A stretch of 64,000 bases of DNA. Source: Cryptomeria japonica. Lineage: Eukaryota; Streptophyta; Pinopsida; Cupressales; Cupressaceae. Positions 47,641-59,629 of this stretch are shown here, piece by piece (position 1 is the stretch's first letter; the number at the start of each line of letters is the position of its first letter). The notes beneath the pieces are model-generated. The model made no database searches. It was not told the DNA's origin and saw only the letters and a list, made by a program, of their open reading frames with translations. The stretch spans positions 184,567,572 through 184,631,571 of the forward strand of contig NC_081411.1 of the NCBI RefSeq assembly GCF_030272615.1, written 5' to 3'. A program made the translations under genes and the position numbers.

Positions 47641-49471
47641 AAAAAACACTTCGACTTATCCCAAACTAATAGAAATCCAGATATAATGAGGAAAAATTAT
47701 TACAAAATTTTTAATGAATTAAAATGCTATCATTCGTTTAATTCATATTACATGCATACTAGCTAGTTTGGCAAGTGGAATTCCTAAGCCATGATTCCAT
47801 TGAAGATTTACAAAGGGAATGATGGATTTATTCAACTACAAAAATCATTTAAAATACAACAACCTCTATGAGATTCACAAAATATGTTGCATGAATGACA
47901 TTTGAATTTGTATTTGAATTTGTAGGAGTTAAAAACCTAGAAGCTGCTCAATGCCTGTAGTTGCATGGAGAGTAAAAATGATTGATTTTTTTGGAAATGA
48001 TTTATCATATGTAGTGCTTTGTTGGTTATTGTATTGCTTTAGAATGAACAAAAGAACTATATTTCATTAATGAATATGTGTGAAGACTATTAAGAGTCAG
48101 AATTTAACCACTACATTAATGAATTTATGGTAATCTCCACCCTCCATCATTGGAACTGTGTTCAAATTTGTACACTTGAGATTGATATTTATTTTGGGGA
48201 TTAGTTGAAAAATCAAATCTAGTTGTTAATGATTTTGTCAATTGTGTAAAGAAGTAGGTGAGAGTTGTGCAATATGGAAGTGTTGTAAAGTTTCAAAATT
48301 TGAGGGTTGAGAATGCCTTAAAATTCATACCATTTCTGAAGGATTGGGGACTTGGAGTACACCAAACTTTATGCCTAAAAGAAAACAAATAAAAGTATCT
48401 TCACATCACTGGCTTCGAAAGATACACGGAGTGAAATGTGGAGAGTTGGAGATCGTAGATATTGAGGAATTCATCTTACAAGGTATGTAAGAAAGAATAG
48501 GTTCTAACTCACAAACTAGATATGATAAGTAGTGTGAAATGTTGGGGATTAGTAGTGAGGGATACCTCACAAGTCATGTTTAGAAGTATCATTTTTTAGG
48601 TATTCCTACATCTTTGATTCTAAATAATATATATAAGGAAATGTTATTAGTTGAGTATTGAGGATACCAAAGAACTCATGCCATAAATGATGCGTGTAAA
48701 AGAATGATTGAAATTGCAACTTCGAAAGATAACTTAGTGTAAAGTGTTAGTGTATGGATTGCGAAAAGGAATGCTGATAAGAGAAAGTTTGAAACTTCAA
48801 TAGAGACAAGGGAAAAATGTAAGGTTTGAAAAAAAGGTACGTTGTGATGGAAACTTTGAAACTCCAACAATTGTGTAAGTGTAAGGATTATGAAAAGGAA
48901 TGTTGATAAGAGAAAGTTTGAGACTTCAATGGAAACAAGGAAAGAATGTAAGATTTGTGAAAAAAAATGTGATGGAAACTTTGAAACTCCAACATTTAAT
49001 AGTCTTTAAAATTTTAATAAAAACTTCTGAACTTAGATTTTTATGGAACTTTGACAATTTCTAACATATGATGGGTTCACAGGAATGAAAGAGAATAATA
49101 CTAAATAAAATTTTGATCAAGGATCCTTTTGAAATTTGAATAAGATTAAATATTTAATCTTGACCCAGCTGATACTGAAATAAAGCCATAGTAAAGCAAG
49201 GAAACTCCAAAAATATATAAAAAATTCAAAGTTTGTTATTTAGACTAAGCTGGAATTTCGGACTTAAACCATATCCTGTGCAATATTTTCACAATAATGA
49301 ATTAGCATTCAACTTACAAGACTTACTTGAATACAGACAAAATCATATTTAAATATAATCTACAGGATTCCATTCATACTTGAGCTTATGGCTGAATGCT
49401 GGGAAGATTTAGTCTGCAGAACTCCAGGAGGAAAATTTCAGACTTGTTAAAGGATTTTTCCCAATCATTAC
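47640..49471. other. Intergenic and likely 3' flank of the ankyrin gene
   Basis: No supported gene. Includes the 129-bp tandem duplication at 48745-49005. The 300-400 bp just right of 49080 should contain the ankyrin gene's 3' untranslated region on the minus strand; no clear poly(A) signal was placed. Confidence 0.5.
48745..49005. repeat. 129-bp tandem duplication, two copies
   Basis: The unit contains 'gaaaaggaatgctgataaga' (about 48763) and recurs with 'gaaaaggaatgttgataaga' (about 48892). Each is followed by 'gtgatggaaactttgaaact'. Confidence 0.9.
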
Positions 49472-50410
49472 TTACCACTGGCAGCTATGCTCTATCCCTT
49501 GTCTTTGGTCAAGTCCCACAATTACATGATTTCGAGGTTCTATCTGAACATTCTCCATACACCCACTGTTAAGATTCGCCCTGCCCTTTCTAGAACAATT
49601 AGAGTACTTAGTTTTTCTCCGGGCGCAGCCGGTCAAAAACCCCAGACGTTCCAGTTTCATCCACAGACACTCTATCATTCGGTCATCATCAAGAGGAATT
49701 ACACCATGCAGATGCTTGAATCTCGCCATCTTTATTGCAGACTTTATATTCCCACAGAGAAGAAGGAGAAAACCACAACAACATATGACGGTACAGGAGC
49801 CAAGCACGAAGAAAGCCAAAGTGTTAATCTTGTGCACAAGCATTGTATACACTGTAACAACGAAAGCGGACGCCGTGAAGCCAAAGCTGGAGCAAACCAA
49901 GATGTTGGTTACAAAGAGGAACATTACTTTATTTCCCGTGGTGAGAGGTGTACTCAAATGCCACATGAGCACCACAAAGAGCGACAGAAAGAAGGCCAGA
50001 CAGTCAAAAATGAGAAATGCTTTAAACGAAACCAACCCAATCAGAAGAGGGGAACCTAACATTTTCTCTGTCTCCCCCTTCTCCAGCTCCGTTTTAAAAC
50101 CGCCCGGAATGGTGAAGGCGGCTGTAAATGACATTGTTGCTAACAACACGGCCACCACTAATTCTGCGTTCCGCCTGTCCTCATATGCTTTGTTCACCAG
50201 CATAATGGCATTCTCGTATTTTTGTGGGCTCACGTTTGGGAAGGTATACAGGAAATGCCTTCTCTTTAGGGGATAGCTCGCCAGCTTTGCTATCATATTG
50301 TGGCATTCGTGGTACTCTGTGTTTTCTCTTGCAATGTCGAGGGCCGTTAAGCCCTTTTTATTAACGGCGTCTTTGTTTATACCTTGTATTTGCAGCAGCG
50401 ATTCGACCAT
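49472..50410 (-). CDS. Ankyrin-PGG gene exon 3
   Basis: Acceptor TTTTGTAG precedes ATGGTCGAA, phase 0, so the Met here is internal (residue 301). It codes for the last ankyrin repeat (GLTALDIARE), the linker RRNAELVVAVLLATMSF and the PGG membrane domain, ending in a stop at 49472. Confidence 0.9.
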   Translation of the reverse strand: MVESLLQIQGINKDAVNKKGLTALDIARENTEYHECHNMIAKLASYPLKRRHFLYTFPNVSPQKYENAIMLVNKAYEDRRNAELVVAVLLATMSFTAAFTIPGGFKTELEKGETEKMLGSPLLIGLVSFKAFLIFDCLAFFLSLFVVLMWHLSTPLTTGNKVMFLFVTNILVCSSFGFTASAFVVTVYTMLVHKINTLAFFVLGSCTVICCCGFLLLLCGNIKSAIKMARFKHLHGVIPLDDDRMIECLWMKLERLGFLTGCARRKTKYSNCSRKGRANLNSGCMENVQIEPRNHVIVGLDQRQGIEHSCQW

Positions 50411-53400
50411 CTACAAAATACATTATCGAGTTAGACGGCAGTTCAATGAAGATGAGTTACATTCTTAAGTTTTGATTTGTTTAGATGATTCATTTGAAAT
50501 TACATTTTCTTTTATAATAAGATCTTATCTAGTTTAAGATGAATTATCTAAACAAATCAAAGCTTACAGTATTGTGGAGAAACAAAAGTGTAATCTATGT
50601 TGAATTTCTTTTTCATATTGATTGTCCATTTTATTTTTATATCATTATAAATAATGATATAAGATTTCCACAATCCATACTGTAAATCAATGCTTTTTAG
50701 ATTAAATTGTTTAACAAATATTTTGAATCAACCATTTCTCGCATCACACTGTGAATCAACCTTTAGGATCACACTCCATGATCCATCACTAGGATAATAA
50801 CAAATTCTGGGAGTCACAAACTTGTTATGCAATTGAATTCAGAAAGCAAATCAATGCTTTCTATATTAAATTATGTAAATTTGTATGATGAGAGAATCAA
50901 TAACTTCAATGAACTTGAAGATAATAATTAAAATATATTTTATCAAAATGATTTGTAAATGGATAATTTTTGTAACTTTTGTAAGGGCCTAAAGTGTTAT
51001 TATAAACATGTAAGTTTAATCAAATTCAAATTACAATTTATTGGATGGATAAATTCTCTAAAAATAATTATCTTTTATAATGGATAGGAAGGCAGATTTT
51101 GAATGAACTTATTATATATTTTAATTGAGATTTTTTATATTTATATATTATTTATTTTGTTTTATTAGAAAGTATTGTTAAAATTTAATTGTATAATTTT
51201 AAAGATATTTTAATTAATTTGTATTGTACCATTAGTGATTTATAAGAGTTTTTTTAATATGTATGATCTAATTATTAAATATTTTATTTAGATTATTTTT
51301 GTTAAGGTAGAAGATTTGGACTTTTTGAGAGGTCACCCACCTTAGAATTATTCAGACTAAAATATTTTTAAGCATGGAGTTCCCAAGCTAAACTCATTTA
51401 GCTTACTTTCAAAAAAATTATACTTAGATGAATAAAACTCCTTAACTCATTCATCATGAAATAGACAGTATCTTTTATAATTTATCAAACCATATAATAC
51501 TTTAATACGATTTTAATAAAAAATTTCAATCAATCTTATTCTCCCATATTTCATAAATATATTACTATCTACTAATGGTTTTAACGGTGAATTCAATATA
51601 AATCCAAGCACACATGTGAGCAATTAGCAGAGCCAATTTATGCATATCTAACTAGAATATCTGAAAGAACAGAAGTTGTTGAAATTGGAATCAGATGTTT
51701 GATGGACATTCTGATATTTCAAGTTAGTATTTATTGATAAATTGTTAAACCGCACGAGTAACACAGGTTTCTTCAAATGCACTTTCTTTAGTATGACTCT
51801 GTTCTTACCTCATTGAAAAATTTAGGATATCATGTTCAGAATTCTGACAGAAGCATGTGATAGAAATAACTTACGCGAATGCTTTTGTTCTTTGCTGCAA
51901 TATGCAGAGGCGTGTCTCCACTTTCAAGACCCTGGTTCACCAGTTCTGACAGGCCTACCACTTCTCTCAAATAATCAGTAATTCGCATTTGGCTAAATTG
52001 GACAGCTATGTGTAGCACGTTCATTCCACAACAATTCCGTATTTCAACAGCATCTGGCCTCTCCTTTACCAACATTTTTACTGCTTCCAGATGCCCCAAT
52101 TTCACTGCCATATAAAGCGGTGTTTCTTCATTGCCATTAACCCAATAACACAATCCAGGTTGAAACTTTATTAACTGGCTCATTATATGCAAGTAGCTTT
52201 TCCGAGTGGCTACATGCAAGGCTGTATCGCCATCTTCATACTTTTCTTGGATTAATTCTTTTCCATCTACTGAATTTAACACATGCTTCACCAGATCTGG
52301 AAAATAGATATCCAAAATCATTGTCAAGTGATATTTTCTCCTATAAAACATATACGTGGTTAAAACAATGAAATTAAATATGATATCGTTCAAGAATGGC
52401 TATTTTATCTTTGTTAAAGCGATACAAAGTTCAACCTAAACAAGAACATTATACAGTCTAATCTCATAAAAACAAAATGATAAATGAAACTTAAGAGAAT
52501 GAGATCACTCAAAGTTGAATTTTAAAAGCGTGATTCCTGTTCATCTGCAAGGCTCTGCCTCAGACCTCGCGGGACGTGCGTTCTCTCGCTTGAGAATGTG
52601 TTCTCACCGATTTTTCTTCCAATCAAATCACAAATAAATATTTTTTATATATTTTAGGTCTAAAAACCTTGCACCCTTTTCTATTCGAACATAACATTAA
52701 AACAGAATTAGCGCCATTAGTTTGTGCTGCGAAAGATTAATCACAGGTTAAAATTGAAGCCTTTAACAAGATTTGGATTGAGTAGTTGCCATTAAAATTG
52801 CTCAACTTGTGTATCTGCTCTAGTTGATTGGCGGTGTTACTCTGTTTTCAAGGTATTACTTAGCTTAAAAAATGGCATTAGAAAAACACTTCTCTTTAAT
52901 CTCAAGATAACTTTTTAAGTCTCGAATCTTTCATTGAAACGGAGTTGTGCAAGCTTGAATCCATTGCATAAACGAAGGTAGCAGAAGCTCATTTAAGTAT
53001 TTTAATTATAGAAATAAAGAGAGAATTTGTTTTCTTTTATGGATGAACGTGATTTTTACACAAATCCCAACAAGATTACCTTACACTTTTTAGAAATTTT
53101 CGATGAATTTTTTGAGAGAGGATAGCAAGTGGGAGGATATAAAAGACTTCCTTGAAGATATAGTTAAAATTTACATTTCTAGTGCAAGATGTTTTTAGAT
53201 AGATTTTTTTCCCTTAAAAAATCAGTGTTTTTTTTCTATATTCTGTGAAAAAAATATAAAGTTCGATGGAATTTCAATAGAATTTCATTTAATTGTATGA
53301 TTGTGTGATGATAGATTAAAGGTTCTTTAAGTTCTAATATAATTAATGATTTCATTTTTCTTTTTGTCTAAAGAGAGGAATGAGGATTTTTGAATAAAAA

Positions 53401-56400
53401 CTGTTATTCAAGATATTGTGAGTGTTGAATAAATGATATTTCTTAGAAGGTATATTCTTAATAATCTATTTTTAGCTAGAAGCGTATAAATGACACAAGA
53501 TTTGTTTGTCAAGTTAGATTTTGACAACGTCTATAAATATAAGTTGATGAGTTCATATCATAAAACTAATACAGTGGCTAGGCTTTGGTCTCAAATTCAT
53601 ATTCATGTTGAAATATTCTTCATAGATGTCAATGCTCATTTGATGGTTAATAAATATCTCTTTGATTTCTTTCCTTTGCAATACTATGTTACACATGGTT
53701 GTTACTTATCATATTTCATCCGAGTAATCACTATAAATGCTTTGGTATATCTATTATCAAATGTTAGAATTATAACTTATCCATGGTACCTCCATTTATC
53801 AAAATGCTATTGTTACCAATTCTTTTTGTTGTGGACAACTTATTCTTTTTATAAAACCTAGAAAATGAATTGAAAAATAGTATACATGTTTTTAGTATTT
53901 ATTGCTCAAGCTTAGATACTCAATTTTCTCATGAAAGAAGAATATTTAATGAGACAAGCTGAGCCTATTCTTCATCAAATTCCAATTTATGGAAACATAT
54001 CAAAATAGTAAATAACATGTCACATTAAGAATCTTTTTGAAATGAATTTATGATGTAGTCATAGGTCTGGAGGGTACAATAACAGATGATCCAATAGTGC
54101 AAACAACACAAATAACACACACATAAATAGAACAATCATATGAACAGATGCAATATATATCTTAGGAAAACCCTTAGTAAGACGAAAAACCATTCTCCAA
54201 AATCACTCAATATATTATTGAATCCTTGAACACGTAACAATTTCCTACAAAAGGACTTTTGACATGCTAGACGACAACCACATGAACTTATAACGATATT
54301 ACTTAAATGAATAAATGCCACACATGGATCTACATATTCAACACTAATCATAAAAATTATAATGCAAAACTTTCCCAAATAGACACACTCAAGATTGTAA
54401 TAACATCTCAAAATTCTCACCACCCACATAATTACATTCTAATCATGCTTCTTGTTAGGTCATTTTAGTTCTCCTAGCTCACTTCGTCATGGTTACACTT
54501 ATTGTATCTTCCATCCTTAACATTTTCCTTAAGGCAATCTATAGATGATAATTTATCATCTACCTTCTTACTTGATCCTCAGGGCAATCATAAGCAATAT
54601 ATAAATATAATAACAATCCCCATCCTGAAAGATGATGCGGCCACATAAAATTTGTAGTCAACAATGTATTAACAACCTCCAAATTGAACACAGTGACAAT
54701 AGAAGAGAATATCATAATGTGGCTATCCTCACAGGTTGGCTTTATTGATTTTCCTTTAAATGTGATCGAAGGGTCTTTTTTAATTAGCGACGCTTCCGGC
54801 TGCAACTTCCCTGTCCTGAAATTCTATGAAGAGAATTTCTCAATTCTCCATTTGTCTACGTCCCCTATTTTGTCTTGTTTGATAGTGGTCTTAACAAATT
54901 CTCTTTAAATTTGATAATAATTGTTATGTAAAAAGAAACAGATAAAATATGTGTATCACTGGACAACATAAAGAACACAACGAATCATGTGATTCACCAA
55001 TAAATGGTTACATCCATGAGAGAAACAGGATATTCATTTCTATATTATTAAGAGCACCAAATACGAAATTCTGATGTATCAATGCAAATGTTTATTCTAC
55101 AATATATAGATAACCCATCTACGCAGACGAAGAATCTAACGAACAAGGCCAAGAAGCTAAAAGGATTTGTTGACCCAACATAGACAATTGGACTTCAGAA
55201 TGGATTCCACAGAAAACTTCTTGATTGACATGATCTTGAAACGACATTGAGATTTCTGTTTTGTTCAGGTGCATTCATTATTTATGATACTGTATTTTGA
55301 ACTTTGTCAGGTTTGAACTGTTGCAGACTGTCACTTGGGCATTTCAGACAACGTATAAAGGTCTCTTTTCGAGCATCCTTTGATGTTGATTCTCTTTTTA
55401 TCTTATAGAATTTTCTTTAAGGATTACAGTAGTAGGGTTAAGGATTACAGTAGTAGGGTGAGAGAAGAACATGTTTTCTATTTTAGATGGTCCGAATCAA
55501 TTGTAGTATGCTTTCTTTTTTCAAGAAAGTAGACTTAAAGTTCTATGTTAAGATGAAAATGGCAGTTCAAGAGGTTTCTTTGGCAATTTATCATCTTTTA
55601 TATCTTGTATTTTCTAATCATTTTGATGATGGATCACAGAGTATGATTTGAAATGTTGATACAAAAATATGTCACACAATCAAATTCAGAAGCAACTAAG
55701 ATATTAGTATGCATTGTAGAAATCTAATAAGTTTAGTTCAAGAGTTTTACTTAAAAACTTGATGAAAAATGTATTATTGGTACACATTCATATTGAGATG
55801 ATTTTGATTTATTAAATAGTATATTTCTAGAGTTCAGAATCGAAGGAACTTCCCATGTGCAAGATTATAAAGAGATGTTTGCTTGGTTTCTGCATATAAC
55901 TTTGTTGTCATCTGTTGGTCACTTTTGTGTTTGTGTTTTTTATATTTTTATGATCTTTGTGGTCATGACTTTTAAGTATATATGTATGTGTCTGTCACAT
56001 ATTAGTTCTCTTCCTAAAATAAGTATATATGTATGTATCTGTCACATGTTAGTTATCTTCCTAAAATAAGTATATATGTATGTATCTGTCACATGTTAGT
56101 TCTCTTCCTAAAATAAGTGTCATTGTTTGTGTTTACATTTTTATTAATTTTAGACGTGAATTTTAGTTGTTTTCATTTTATTGATATATACTTAAAGGCT
56201 TTATATCATATAGTTATCAAAACTGAAAGTTAAAATTCAAAAGATATGACTGAATCAAAGACTAAGAGGTATCTTAATCTTGACCTCGTTCTTTATGATG
56301 GTTTCTTACACTCAATTAAACTTAATGGACTTATTCAAAACTCCGACCTGTTAAAACTGCTATATTCTTCTACTTTAGTTTTGCTTCAATTAAAAAAATC

Positions 56401-57045
56401 ACTTGAAACTACAATTAAACTTCAACATCAAGTTAACAGAGTGCATACTAATATAGAAGTGACAAGTGACATTATAGGCGATCTTAGCTAAATGTTTTTA
56501 TTTTAGAGGGAGATAGATATTTTCAGAAATCAATAGGCAAAGAAAAATACAAACTCCAACGACTGACCTTCATCTCCTTTGTTTATTGCCACATATAAAC
56601 AGGTCTGTCCGCGCACTGTCTTTTGGCGTATACTTGGCTGATATGCGCAACATAGCAACTTCACTGTGTCTATATCGCCGCTCTCGTAAGCTTTGAACAA
56701 AGGCGTTTCTCCAAGCTTATTGCGAACATTCACACCATTTTGCTGTTGTTGGAGTAGAACCTGCACAACACTACAGAAACCTCCCTGAGCAGCCAAGTGC
56801 AACGCAGTATTTCCTTGGGCATTGGTAGTCTTCAGAAGTTCACGATTGAGCTGCAGGAGCTTTTCAATGAATGGTAGATTTCCTACACTGGCTGCCACAT
56901 GAAGAAGAGTATTTCTGCTTCCGGGTGTAGTACTATTGAGAGCTGCTTCAAGTTTACATATCCCAATTTCTTTTCCAGGGCATACTGCGGCATTGTACGC
57001 ATCGCGATCGATCCCTTCGCTGTGATGTCCACGTTCAGTTGCCAT
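49472..57045 (-). CDS. Ankyrin-repeat PGG-domain membrane protein (ACD6/ITN1-like), whole gene
   Basis: Three exons on the minus strand, join of 57045-56568, 52296-51875 and 50410-49472, encode 612 residues with no internal stop. The N-terminal half has about nine ankyrin repeats (starting near residues 46, 78, 112, 146, 182, 216, 250, 286 and 319; e.g. GNTALHLAAQGG, GDTPLHIAAKN). The C-terminal half has a PGG domain (about 381-480, IPGGF at 401-405) and four predicted membrane helices (about 384-402, 427-450, 462-488, 498-520), then a basic cytosolic tail. Splice junctions are GT-AG and phase-consistent. Plant relatives act in defence signalling (ACD6) or salt response (ITN1) at membranes; the specific role here is unknown. 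The start was chosen at the ATG at 57045, followed by MATERGHH. Introns are 4,271 and 1,464 bp, long as in gymnosperms. It looks functional. Confidence 0.88.
50411..51874 (-). other. Ankyrin-PGG gene intron 2
   Basis: AT-rich intron of 1,464 bp. Near 50775-50800 it contains 'catgatccatcactagg', matching the inner arm of the foldback element at 17066. No gene within. Confidence 0.8.
51875..52296 (-). CDS. Ankyrin-PGG gene exon 2
   Basis: Acceptor TTTTCCAG precedes ATCTGGTG, and the first two bases complete an Asp codon (residue 160). An alternative acceptor TTTTATAG 31-36 bp upstream would give the wrong phase. It codes for residues 160-300, four to five ankyrin repeats, and ends ATTCGC before donor GTAAGT, phase 0. 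Confidence 0.87.
55628..55695. mobile_element. One-armed foldback element copy in intron 1
   Basis: 'gatggatcacagagtatgat', 'ttgaaatgttga' and 'cacacaatcaaattcagaag' match the right arm and right flank of the element at 17164-17230 with scattered changes. Confidence 0.6.
55974..56114. repeat. 47-bp tandem repeat, three copies, in intron 1
   Basis: Units start at 55974, 56021 and 56068 with 'aagtatatatgtatgt' and contain 'ctgtcacatgttagtt'. Copies 2 and 3 are nearly identical. Confidence 0.96.
56568..57045 (-). CDS. Ankyrin-PGG gene exon 1
   Basis: Codes for residues 1-159 plus the first base of codon 160: a short leader, then four ankyrin repeats. It ends GATGAAG before donor GTCAGT. A TTTGCAG acceptor-like site lies just upstream of the ATG (57055-57061), so the true first exon could be an untranslated one further right. 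The first dozen codons are duplicated, without a start codon, at 9716. Confidence 0.87.
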
Positions 57046-58012
57046 GGAAGATTTCTGCAAATTTCAGGAAAAATGATATGTAAACAGACATACACCTCGA
57101 AAGGAGGAAAATGTTATTCTAGTACTTTGCGTTACTGAAAATATATTTAAAAGTAAGATATATATCAGATTAATTACATTTAACGATAAGTATCAAGCAT
57201 AAATTTTAAAGTATTGAAATAAAGTAGATTACAAAATAATATAAGAAGTAAGAATATAAGAAATGGTAATCAGATTGTTAAAAAGAAAAAGTTTATGTTT
57301 TATACCTTACTTAAATATCAAATATTAGATATAAATTTTGAAGTATTAGAATAAAGTAAATTATAGATGAATATAAGAAATTCATTATGTCTGATTTTAG
57401 AAGAATATAAGACATTTTATTTTATTTTTTAAAATTGAAATAAGAAAGAGTACACAAGAATATAAGAAAATATGATCAAACAAGTTAAAAAACTATGTTT
57501 GACAATTAATTTAATGATAAAAATCATTCCTTTCAACAATCTATTAATAAATTTTATTGTTATAATTTTTTTTCAATATTAATAATTGTTAAAAATCTTA
57601 ATAATCATTAAAATATTAAAACTGTGAATAAATATCGGATTTTTTATTTGTTTATTAATTAGATTACTATTGTTTTAGTATAAGAAGGAAAAATTATATT
57701 TAATAACTGAAAAAATGTCTTAATAACTTACATGAATAAATTTCCCCCACACCTAAGAACTTGCATTAATGGAAAAGAATAAAGTGTAAGCATTACATTG
57801 CTTAAAATAATGGGCGATTGAAGTGTGTTGACTACAATGATGGGTATGTTTAGTAAGGTGGTGAAGTGTTCAATGTTAAACCATTTTTCCTCGAACAACT
57901 AGTTTCGTACGAAGTTTTAATTCTTTTATTAGAAATGATTTTAATATTAAAATCATGAAATTTCTGTAGTCCATAATGATTTGCTTGTTACTCTTCTAAA
58001 TTTGATTGTGTA
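57046..58012 (-). promoter_or_regulatory. Ankyrin-gene upstream region, shared with family X
   Basis: DNA immediately 5' of the coding start. It is duplicated at 9716-10340 plus 16697-17065, and its outer half recurs in weaker form at 59540, 62975 and 63820, so the promoter probably lies in or next to repeat DNA. No single TATA box is favoured, because the region is AT-rich throughout. Confidence 0.5.
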
Positions 58013-59629
58013 GAATAAATTAAAATTTTAATAAAATAAATAATTAAAATTAAATTAATTCTAATAAATATTAATTATTATTTGTAATTTTGTAATAAGA
58101 CATAAATAATTAAAAATAAATTTCAAACTTTAATCTAAAATTAAAATAAAAATAGAATAAACTAAATGCAAAGTCAAAATATATGAAAATCCAAATATTA
58201 GTACAAATAATAATTTAATTTTTTTATAGTAAATAATAAATATTTTAAATTAAAATATAATTAAATAAAATAGATTTTTTTTTTCTAATTTATTAGATCT
58301 AAAATATTAATAAAACAAGTACCTAAAAAATTTAATTAATAGATTACAAACATCATTAACATTAATTGAATCACAATCCAAATATTAACTTTAAGATTTA
58401 TCATATCTAAAATGATGCGTGTTGTGGTTAGTAGGGTACGTTCTCACATATTTTAGATTAGATCTTTAGATATTATATTGCATTTAGTAAATTAACTATA
58501 ATTATGGTTTTTTCTTTTTGAATTGGTTGTAAAATTTTTCAATTTTTTTAAGTATAGTTCCATTTCCATGTGGGATTAAGTATTATTGGATGTAAAATTA
58601 TGAATCAAATCAGTACAATATTTTTTAAGCTTAAAATTAACTTCAAAATTATAATAAATTATAATTTTTAAAATTTATAAATATTAATTATCTAATACAA
58701 CACAATTAAATTGAATTAAATTTCTATTAAAAAACAAATCAACAATAACTAATTATAATTTTAGAATAACTTAAAGACTAAAATCTAGATTTAAAACTAA
58801 TAGTCAATTCTAATTTATTCTTTTTTTGCATGCAAATCATTTCATATTAAAAATTTTAAATGATTAGTAAATTAAATAAAATTTAAATATATCAAATATC
58901 AAATATCAAATAGATATATATTCACTAAAAAACATTCTATTTTATTTTTAAAAAACACTTTTAAAACAAGAAAATAAATTTAAAATAATTTTTTTTATGT
59001 ATCTATTTATAAAAAAATATTGTATTTTATCAAATGAAATTGTTTAAAAAAATCTAAATTAAATAATTTTTTGTCGGATTTATGTTGTTTTTCCATCTAA
59101 TGATTGCAAATGTTTTAATTGTCTTGAAAGCCTCTAAGATGATATGAACCATGGATCATCCGCTTGTAAAGCTCATATAGGGAAGGCCTTCAGCGTACTA
59201 AAGAAAAATGGTTGATATCTTAATTTAATAGAAAAAAATTCCATTAACCTAGAAAAATAAAAAGAAATTAAAATACAAATAAATAAAATAAAAAACAATC
59301 AAACAAATATTTAAAAACAATATGTTTGATAATTTATTTAATAATAAACATCTTTCATTAAGAACTTTTATTCTTATAAATATTTTTGGTCAATATTAAA
59401 AACTAATAAAAATCTTAACAATAATAAAAATATTAAAACTTTTTGAAAATATATCAGATTTTATTTATTTATTAATTTGATTTCTATTGTATTACTATAT
59501 TGAAAGAAAAAAAATATGTACTTAATAACGTTACATTCACAGAACAATCTTAATACCTTACATTAATAACTTCCATCACCAAAAATACCTTGCATTAATG
59601 GAAATGAGTAAAGCTTAAGGTTTTAACCT
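58013..59629. other. Very AT-rich intergenic sequence, part family X
   Basis: No gene supported. 58040-58150 resembles 6540-6640, and 59540-59620 resembles 16780-16870 and 57720-57800. Confidence 0.55.

Larger units (their letters stand above)
52297..56567 (-). other. Ankyrin-PGG gene intron 1
   Basis: AT-rich intron of 4,271 bp with no convincing gene. It holds a 47-bp tandem repeat (55974-56114), one arm of the foldback element (55628-55695), and at 54050-54910 sequence with an LTR-like flavour ('aaaacccttagtaagacgaa') but no identifiable ends. Confidence 0.8.

Noticed and set aside
49487-50276. Two long plus-strand open frames (190 and 186 codons)
   Set aside because: They are antisense shadows of exon 3 of the ankyrin-PGG gene, whose membrane-domain codons leave the opposite strand open.
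51875-52331. Upstream acceptor TTTTATAG for exon 2
   Set aside because: Joining it to exon 1 gives the wrong phase; TTTTCCAG at 52297 keeps the ankyrin frame.
53490-53861. 123-codon frame in ankyrin intron 1
   Set aside because: Rich in Tyr, Phe and Ile as expected from AT-rich DNA; no domain and no splice context.
54050-54910. LTR in ankyrin intron 1
   Set aside because: Some LTR-like wording but no ends, primer site or second copy; left as intron content only.
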